The position numbers and the translations under genes are program-made. The notes beneath the pieces were generated by a model, which did no database searches, was not told where the DNA came from, and saw nothing but the letters and a program-made list of their open reading frames with translations. A stretch of DNA of 5,940 nt. It comes from Micavibrio aeruginosavorus (GTDB lineage: Bacteria; Pseudomonadota; Alphaproteobacteria; Micavibrionales; Micavibrionaceae). The stretch is taken from the NCBI GenBank assembly GCA_003241475.1, contig QFQB01000116.1, positions 1-5,940 on the forward strand, written 5' to 3'. Below, piece by piece: positions 1-4,173 of the stretch. Numbering within the stretch: the stretch's first letter is position 1; each line of letters opens with the position of its first letter.

Positions 1-269
1 CCATTGGCGATGATGGATATTTCATCATAGGTGAAATCATTGCCGGTATTGGCCTGAGCGGAGATCGTCATGTACCAGTTCATCGCGCCCAGACAAAGCG
101 TCTTCATATCGGCCCCTAAAATATGCGGCATGTAGAAAGTGAAATTCGTGCGCGTCGTTCCGCCGCCCGTTGCCGCATAGCCGCGATTCTGGACGGAAGC
201 GAACATCAAGGGCGTCTGTGTTGCGGATTTGCGCTTACGGGGGCGCGGCAAGGGCAATGCTTGTCTCAT
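1..269 (-). CDS. Unrecognised protein, N-terminal fragment (gene runs off the left edge)
   Basis: An open frame of 89 codons starts at an ATG (267-269) and continues without a stop to the left edge, so the 3' end is missing. The start is supported by an AAAGG ribosome-binding site at 276-280, six bases from the ATG. The first 15 residues are basic and proline-rich (MRQALPLPRPRKRKS), which is not a signal peptide. They are followed by a Gly/Thr-rich turn (ATGGGTTRTNF) and alternating hydrophobic stretches (FTFYMPHIL, KTLCLGAMNWYMTISAQ, YDEISIIAN) that look like beta strands. I do not recognise the family. The pattern vaguely resembles the beta-sandwich region before some SGNH/GDSL hydrolases and phage-associated surface proteins, but this is a weak guess. 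The gene lies downstream of a tRNA gene, a position often used by integrated elements. It is separated from the tRNA by two terminators, the nearer of which ends only about 14 nt before the ATG. Confidence 0.6.
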   Translation of the reverse strand, partial: MRQALPLPRPRKRKSATQTPLMFASVQNRGYAATGGGTTRTNFTFYMPHILGADMKTLCLGAMNWYMTISAQANTGNDFTYDEISIIAN

Positions 270-275
270 GGGATA

Positions 276-280
276 CCTTT
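276..280 (-). promoter_or_regulatory. Ribosome-binding site of the left-edge gene
   Basis: Read on the minus strand, AAAGG lies six bases upstream of the ATG at 269. It decides the start of the left-edge frame. It sits almost directly after the U-tract of the terminator at 283-318, so an mRNA carrying this site must either read through that terminator or begin inside its U-tract. Confidence 0.5.
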
Positions 281-282
281 CG

Positions 283-318
283 AAAAAAACAAAAAAAGCC
301 CCGCGGCATCGCGGGGCT
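283..318 (-). terminator. Rho-independent terminator, second of a tandem pair
   Basis: A perfect 9-bp GC-rich stem pairs AGCCCCGCG (297-305) with CGCGGGGCT (310-318) around a four-base loop (306-309). On the minus strand the stem is followed by a long T-tract interrupted by one G (296 down to 283). On the plus strand it is followed only by GTAAAAACGG, so it works for minus-strand transcription. It would stop readthrough from the tRNA gene. Because it lies between the tRNA and the ATG at 269, it could also act as an attenuator for the left-edge gene. Confidence 0.9.
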
Positions 319-331
319 GTAAAAACGGAAC

Positions 332-355
332 AAAAAAACGGGCGCAGTGCGCCCG
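332..355 (-). terminator. Rho-independent terminator, first of a tandem pair
   Basis: A perfect 7-bp stem pairs CGGGCGC (339-345) with GCGCCCG (349-355) around a three-base loop. On the minus strand it is followed by seven T residues (338 down to 332). It lies 53 nt downstream of the tRNA-Arg 3' end and is the likely primary terminator of that transcript. The second hairpin follows after about 13 nt. The plus-strand side lacks a matching T-run immediately after the stem. Confidence 0.85.
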
Positions 356-366
356 AAACTTTTATA

Positions 367-395
367 CTTATATAGGATTTAATTCCTTAATGCAA
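367..395 (-). promoter_or_regulatory. Promoter-like sequence between tRNA-Arg and the tandem terminators
   Basis: On the minus strand TTGCAT (390-395) stands 17 bp from TATAAG (367-372), a spacing and -10 match typical of a sigma-70-type promoter, although the -35 hexamer matches only at TTG. Initiation would fall near 360, immediately before the hairpin at 339-355. The surroundings are AT-rich, so chance matches are likely. If real, the transcript would pass both terminators before the left-edge gene. Confidence 0.3.
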
Positions 396-408
396 GATTT
401 TTTTTAAA

Positions 409-485
409 TGGCGCAACCGATGAGATTCGAACTCATGGCCTCGTCCTTCGGAGGGACGCGCTCTATCCAGCTGAGCTACGGCTGC
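409..485 (-). tRNA. tRNA-Arg (anticodon CCG)
   Basis: This is a complete 77-nt cloverleaf on the minus strand with an encoded CCA (409-411). The acceptor stem pairs GCAGCCG (479-485) with CGGTTGC, including one G-U, and the discriminator base is G. The D arm reads GCTC...GAGC. The anticodon stem CGTCC/GGACG encloses the loop CTCCGAA, putting anticodon CCG at 449-451, which reads the arginine codon CGG. The T arm is ATGAG-TTCGAAT-CTCAT. No intron or mismatch is seen. It appears to be monocistronic and is followed by two intrinsic terminators. tRNA 3' ends are common integration sites, and a poorly conserved-looking gene lies on that side, but I found no duplicated 3' end within the window. Confidence 0.97.
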
Positions 486-496
486 GTATCTGCGCT

Positions 497-526
497 GTTT
501 TACCGTTAAGCTGTTGGTGTGTCCAA
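497..526 (-). promoter_or_regulatory. Possible tRNA-Arg promoter
   Basis: On the minus strand TTGGAC (521-526) and TAAAAC (497-502) are separated by 18 bp, and the -10-like element ends 11 nt before the mature tRNA 5' end. Both hexamers are imperfect. Position is the main argument. The 124-nt spacer 486-609 must also carry the promoter of the divergent aldo/keto reductase. Confidence 0.25.
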
Positions 527-547
527 TAAATTTCTGGCACATGCGCC

Positions 548-576
548 TTGAAAGAAGAGACTGCCCGCCTTAACTG
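548..576 (+). promoter_or_regulatory. Weak promoter candidate for the aldo/keto reductase
   Basis: TTGAAA (548-553) is a fair -35 match. Seventeen bases later TAACTG (571-576) is a poor -10 match. It lies in the right place, 34 nt before the start codon at 610. No operator or palindrome is obvious. This is a positional guess. Confidence 0.18.
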
Positions 577-594
577 GCTCTTTTTAACCGGACA

Positions 595-600
595 AAGGGG
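595..600 (+). promoter_or_regulatory. Ribosome-binding site of the aldo/keto reductase
   Basis: AAGGGG lies nine bases before the ATG at 610 and supports that start, which also gives the expected family N-terminus (MEYRQFGRSGLQVP). Confidence 0.55.
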
Positions 601-609
601 CTTCATCCT

Positions 610-1635
610 ATGGAATACAGACAATTTGGACGCTCGGGCCTGCAAGTACCCGTTTTGAGCTACGGCACTGCGACCTTCGGCGGGAGCAATGAGTTTTTTC
701 AAAAATGGGGCGACACCGATGTAAAAGAAGCCGCGCGCCTGATCGACATTTGCTTCGATGCCGGCGTCAATTTTTTCGATACAGCCAACATCTATTCCAA
801 AGGCGCATCCGAAGCCGTCCTCGGAAAAGCGTTAAAGGGAAAACGCGACAAGGCTCTTATCTCTACCAAGGCAACTTTCCAAATGGGCGAAGGCGTGAAC
901 AATGTCGGCTCCTCGCGCCATCATCTTATCAAAGCCTGCGAGGACAGCCTTAAGCGTCTGGAAACGGATTACATCGACGTCTATTTCATGCACGGCTTCG
1001 ATGCGCTGACGCCCGTAGAAGAAACGTTGCGCGCGCTCGATGATTTAATCACGGCAGGGAAAATACGCTACATCGGTTGCTCCAATTTCTCCGGCTGGCA
1101 TGTCATGAAATCCCTCGCAGCTTCCGAAAAAGAAGGGCTGGCCCGCTACGTTTCCTATCAGGGCTATTATTCGCTGATAGGGCGCGACTGGGAAAACGAG
1201 CTTATGCCGCTCTCGCTCGATCAAGGATTGGGCCTTATGGTATGGTCGCCGCTGGGATGGGGACGCCTGACAGGGAAAATCCGCCGCGGTCAGGCGATCA
1301 AGGAGGGCCGCATTGCCAAAGGCGGTAGCGTCGGCGGCCCGCAAGTCGATGATGAATATTTATTCTCCGTTGTCGATGCGCTCGACAAAATCGCGGCGGA
1401 AACCGGCAAGACCGTACCGCAAGTGGCGCTCAACTGGCTTATCCAGCGCCCGGGCGTCGCCAACATCGTCGTCGGCGCGCGCAATGAAGAGCAGCTGAAA
1501 ACCAACCTCGGCGCGATCGGATGGAATCTGACGAAAGAACAGGTTGCCGTTCTAGATGCCGCAAGCGCACAACATCCGCCCTATCCGTACTGGCACCAGC
1601 GCGATTTCACCAACCGCAATCCCTTGCCGGTTTGA
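610..1635 (+). CDS. Aldo/keto reductase (NADPH-dependent oxidoreductase)
   Basis: The 341-residue protein is a complete cytoplasmic (beta/alpha)8-barrel reductase of the aldo/keto reductase superfamily. These enzymes reduce aldehydes and ketones with NAD(P)H. The catalytic tetrad is intact: Asp57 (FFDTAN), Tyr62 (NIYSKG), Lys87 (ISTK) and His128 (YFMHGF). Family landmarks follow in order: the N-terminal RQFGRSGLQVPVLSYGTATFGG strand, GCSNFSGW (156-163), SPLGWGRLTGK (213-223), and the C-terminal cofactor-phosphate site VVGARNEEQLKTN (287-299). Length and layout fit the bacterial general-reductase subgroup (YajO/IolS/Tas-like); the natural substrate cannot be read from sequence. No signal peptide is present. 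The gene stands alone on its strand, divergent from tRNA-Arg, and its TGA directly abuts the stop codon of the convergent ABC ATPase gene. Confidence 0.95.
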   Translation: MEYRQFGRSGLQVPVLSYGTATFGGSNEFFQKWGDTDVKEAARLIDICFDAGVNFFDTANIYSKGASEAVLGKALKGKRDKALISTKATFQMGEGVNNVGSSRHHLIKACEDSLKRLETDYIDVYFMHGFDALTPVEETLRALDDLITAGKIRYIGCSNFSGWHVMKSLAASEKEGLARYVSYQGYYSLIGRDWENELMPLSLDQGLGLMVWSPLGWGRLTGKIRRGQAIKEGRIAKGGSVGGPQVDDEYLFSVVDALDKIAAETGKTVPQVALNWLIQRPGVANIVVGARNEEQLKTNLGAIGWNLTKEQVAVLDAASAQHPPYPYWHQRDFTNRNPLPV

Positions 1636-2565
1636 TTAATTGCGCGTGATCTGGAGGAACACATCTTCCAGATCGCTCTGGTCCGTTGTGAGGTCGGCAA
1701 TGCCAAAGCCAGCGGCTTGTACCGCGGCGATGATCTGCCCTGCCGCAACATCCTTTGGCGCATATCGGATTTTAAGGGTACGGGAATCAGACAGCGTTGC
1801 ATGAAATGCCTGCAACGATGCGGGAACGGAATCTATTTCGCGGTCCAGCAAGAAGCTGATTTCCTTGTTGTCGATGCGCGACAGCAAAGTGCGCTTGTCT
1901 TCGTTCACGATAATCTGCCCGTGATTGATGATCGCGATGGAATCGCACAGTTCTTCAGCCTCTTCCAGATAATGCGTGGTAAGCAACACCGTTACGCCGC
2001 GATCGTTGAGCATTTTTACACGCTCCCACAGCATCTGCCGCAACTCGACGTCCACCCCAGCTGTCGGCTCGTCCAGAATAAGGATCGGCGGCTTGTGGAC
2101 CATGGCCTTAGCCACCAGCAAACGGCGCTTCATCCCGCCCGACAAGGAGCGCGTGTAGGCATCGGCTTTGTCTTTCAAACCTACCAAATCAAGCAATTCA
2201 AGGCTCTTGCGCTCGTTCCACGGCACGCCATACATGCCCGCCTGGATATCGAGCAGGCGGCGCGGCGAAAAAAACGGATCGTAATTTATTTCCTGCGGTA
2301 CGATGCCGATAGCGGCCTTGGCGTTCGCGGTGTCGGTGTCGATATCGCGGTCCCATAATTTCACAGTGCCCGATGTTTTAACGACCAGTCCCGCCATAAT
2401 ATTGATGAGCGTCGATTTTCCCGCCCCGTTCGGCCCCAGCAAACCGAAGATCGAACCTTTGGGAATGTTCAGCGACACATCGCGCAGCGCGATCTTTTCG
2501 CCTGCCTTGCCCGAAGCCTTATAGGTTTTGTTGAGATTTTTGATTTCGATTGCGTAATCGGACAT
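1636..2565 (-). CDS. ABC transporter ATP-binding protein (drug/polysaccharide-export type)
   Basis: The 309-residue cytoplasmic protein has one complete ABC ATPase domain. Walker A is GPNGAGKST (44-52), the Q-loop glutamine is Gln91, and the signature is LSGGM (141-145). Walker B is ILILDEP (161-167) with catalytic Glu166, the D-loop is AGVD (169-172) and the switch histidine is His198. The roughly 80-residue C-terminal extension ending DLEDVFLQITRN is typical of the CcmA/YadG/DrrA-type exporters, whose ATPases pair with a separate ABC-2 membrane protein. No such permease is encoded next to it here: the gene is the last in its cluster and ends at the convergent reductase gene. It follows the hydrolase gene with a 5-nt gap and has only a weak Shine-Dalgarno sequence (GAAAG or AAAG), suggesting translational coupling. 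The transported substrate is unknown. Confidence 0.93.
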   Translation of the reverse strand: MSDYAIEIKNLNKTYKASGKAGEKIALRDVSLNIPKGSIFGLLGPNGAGKSTLINIMAGLVVKTSGTVKLWDRDIDTDTANAKAAIGIVPQEINYDPFFSPRRLLDIQAGMYGVPWNERKSLELLDLVGLKDKADAYTRSLSGGMKRRLLVAKAMVHKPPILILDEPTAGVDVELRQMLWERVKMLNDRGVTVLLTTHYLEEAEELCDSIAIINHGQIIVNEDKRTLLSRIDNKEISFLLDREIDSVPASLQAFHATLSDSRTLKIRYAPKDVAAGQIIAAVQAAGFGIADLTTDQSDLEDVFLQITRN

Positions 2566-2570
2566 CTTTA

Positions 2571-3527
2571 TTAACTTTCATATTTAAACGTGCCATGCCC
2601 GTTCAAATATGTAGCGAAACCGCCGCTAGTCAACCATTGCGCCGCCGCCGCATCATCTTTTAATTTGGCGTCCCAATACGCCAAAGACGCCATCTTAACG
2701 ATGGTTTCGTGCAATTCGCGGTTCGGGTTCTGGCCCAGCTTGCCGCGACTGCCGTTGTAAATCATATGATCGCCCCCGTTCAGGATCAGCATATACCGCT
2801 CCGCTGGTGAATTATCATAGACCTCCAGACGGCGCTCATATTCAAAGCCTTCAACCGGCGAGGAATCATCCGTTCCCGTCATATGGAACAGAGGGCGCTG
2901 GATCGTGCAGTAGATATCGCTCGGCAGATGGCCTGTAATGCGGAATTCCGGAATGGGGGAATAAAGCATGCCGCATTTGAAGCGCGGGTCCGAATAATCC
3001 TGTAGCAGCCCATCGCCGTCGTAAAAACGCTGCCCCATCAAAACCTGCGTCGTCAAAGACCCCAGCGAATGACCGGACATGGCGATATTGGCTAGGTCGA
3101 CTTGCGCTTTGACATTCGGATAATTTTGTTCCAGCCAGTCGGGAAGATTGTCGAGCACGAACGGCACATCGACAAAGCGCGCAATCGTATCCGACCTCGG
3201 GATCGGCGTTGCGCGGATGATATCCCACGCATGGCCGGGCTTGCCTTCCCACAGTCCGCTATCCGTCCCCGGATGCTGGGTGTGCAAAACCACATAGCCG
3301 TTGGCCGCCATATAGCGCGAAATAAAGGCGGCGCCATCGATGCTTCCGCCAAGACCGTGGCTCCAGACGATCAAGGGCAATGCGCTCAAGGACTCATTGC
3401 CCGGATAATACATTTTAAGATTGATAAGACGGTTGCCGCGGCCGCCATCGATCATGGACCCGCGCACCATTCTTACAGCGTTCGGCTCAATATCCGGCGC
3501 GATTTCTGGCCGCCAGAATGCAGACAT
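2571..3527 (-). CDS. Alpha/beta hydrolase, dienelactone-hydrolase / PAF-acetylhydrolase-like
   Basis: The 318-residue protein carries the marks of a serine alpha/beta hydrolase. The oxyanion-hole segment is WSHGLGG (55-61), the nucleophile elbow is SGHSLGS with Ser154, a probable acid is Asp220 or Asp221 (MTGTDD), and the catalytic histidine is probably His254 (GGDHMIY). The early VWSHGLGG and the HTQHPGTDS segment (82-90) resemble the predicted dienelactone hydrolase group (COG4188) and PAF-acetylhydrolase-like lipases, so an esterase or lipase role is likely; the substrate is unknown. No signal peptide or membrane segment is seen, so it should be cytoplasmic. The ATG at 3527 lies 2 nt after the sspB stop and is preceded by GGAAG at 3536-3540 inside the sspB end. 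It is thus probably cotranscribed with sspB and with the ABC ATPase 5 nt downstream. Confidence 0.87.
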   Translation of the reverse strand: MSAFWRPEIAPDIEPNAVRMVRGSMIDGGRGNRLINLKMYYPGNESLSALPLIVWSHGLGGSIDGAAFISRYMAANGYVVLHTQHPGTDSGLWEGKPGHAWDIIRATPIPRSDTIARFVDVPFVLDNLPDWLEQNYPNVKAQVDLANIAMSGHSLGSLTTQVLMGQRFYDGDGLLQDYSDPRFKCGMLYSPIPEFRITGHLPSDIYCTIQRPLFHMTGTDDSSPVEGFEYERRLEVYDNSPAERYMLILNGGDHMIYNGSRGKLGQNPNRELHETIVKMASLAYWDAKLKDDAAAAQWLTSGGFATYLNGHGTFKYES

Positions 3528-3529
3528 GG

Positions 3530-4027
3530 CTACTTCTTCCGGAATTTGTCGAGACTGACGACTTCGCCGCTTTGCTTGTCGCCGCCCTTTTTATCGGTTC
3601 CGGTCGGCGTTGTGTCGTCATCATCCGGACCATCGGGGAATTCGCTTTCGCCGTCATCGCCCACAGGCTGAAACTGCAACGCGAAATTCACGGACGGATC
3701 GGCAAAAATCGTAATGGCTGCCAGAGGGATTTCGAGGCGTTCCGGTACGTTGTTGAAAGAGAGCGTGACGCTCATCCGTTCGTCATTCACATCCAGATCG
3801 TAGAACTGGTATTGCAGAACGATGGTCATTTCGCCGGGATAGCGGTCGCGCAGGTACGCGGGAATTTTCACGCCTGTAAAATCGGTCATGAACGTAATGT
3901 AGAAATGGTGATCGCCGGGCAGCTCGCCCTCTTCAATCACTTCTTGAATGGCTTCGCGCACGACTCCGCGCAAGGCGGATTCAACCATTCTGTCGTAACG
4001 CAATGTGTCTTCGTCGTCTTCGATCAT
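3530..4027 (-). CDS. sspB: SspB, ClpXP protease adaptor (alphaproteobacterial type)
   Basis: From the ATG at 4025-4027 this encodes 165 residues. SspB dimers bind ssrA-tagged polypeptides from stalled ribosomes and tether them to ClpX, speeding their degradation by ClpXP in the cytoplasm. The core fold is clear: RYDRMVESALRGVVREA at the N-terminus, then HHFYITFMTDFTGVKIP, RYPGEMTIVLQYQFYDL and FADPSVNFALQFQPVG. A flexible Asp/Gly/Thr/Pro-rich linker follows, ending in VVSLDKFRKK, the ClpX-docking tail found in alphaproteobacterial SspB. The same frame extends upstream to a TTG at 4042 (five more residues, MRPID). I prefer the ATG because it gives an N-terminus like that of related proteins, but neither start has a recognisable Shine-Dalgarno sequence. 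The stop lies 2 nt before the hydrolase start. Confidence 0.93.
   Translation of the reverse strand: MIEDDEDTLRYDRMVESALRGVVREAIQEVIEEGELPGDHHFYITFMTDFTGVKIPAYLRDRYPGEMTIVLQYQFYDLDVNDERMSVTLSFNNVPERLEIPLAAITIFADPSVNFALQFQPVGDDGESEFPDGPDDDDTTPTGTDKKGGDKQSGEVVSLDKFRKK
3536..3540 (-). promoter_or_regulatory. Ribosome-binding site of the hydrolase, inside the sspB 3' end
   Basis: GGAAG on the minus strand lies eight bases before the hydrolase ATG (3527) and overlaps the last codons of sspB, which supports coupled translation and a shared mRNA. Confidence 0.5.
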
Positions 4028-4173
4028 GTCTATTGGTCGCAATATTCGGATGGAAAATCAAGAGGTTCATTTGAAAGAATGCGGGCAGGGCCGAATCTTA
4101 GCCCCAGACTCGCATTGCAGTCCGGCTTTTTCCAGCCTTTTGTTGCGGGCACCCTCCTTTTTGCGAAAAGAAA
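4028..4173 (-). other. Gap between the O-antigen ligase-like gene and sspB
   Basis: This 146-nt spacer should hold the sspB promoter if sspB is transcribed separately, but I see no convincing -35/-10 pair and no intrinsic terminator for the upstream gene. The only hairpin-like element, GGCT/AGCC around six bases (4122-4135 area), has a 4-bp stem and no U-tract. A strong Shine-Dalgarno-like AAAAAGGAGGG lies at 4152-4162 without a start codon at usable distance. The reading frame of the upstream gene remains open for 47 codons after its TAA and then meets a TAG at 4030-4032, two bases before the sspB ATG. Confidence 0.5.

Noticed and set aside
123..407. Plus-strand open frame of 94 codons
   Set aside because: It is antisense to the left-edge gene, crosses both terminators, and has no ribosome-binding site or recognisable product.
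505..574. GTTAAG (505-510) and CTTAAC (569-574) as a split operator in the divergent spacer
   Set aside because: Only six bases match, 58 bases apart, and neither half overlaps a convincing promoter core.
1795..1817. 7-bp inverted repeat CGTTGCA/TGCAACG with a 9-base loop
   Set aside because: It lies inside the ATPase coding sequence with no U-tract or regulatory setting; a repeat of this size is expected by chance.
1717..2358. Long plus-strand open frame antisense to the ABC ATPase
   Set aside because: It is a mirror of the ATPase coding frame; the translation is rich in Arg, His, Gln and Cys with no family resemblance.
4115..4140. Hairpin-like GGCT...AGCC after the ligase-like gene, considered as a terminator
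   Set aside because: The stem is only four base pairs and is not followed by a T-run on the minus strand.
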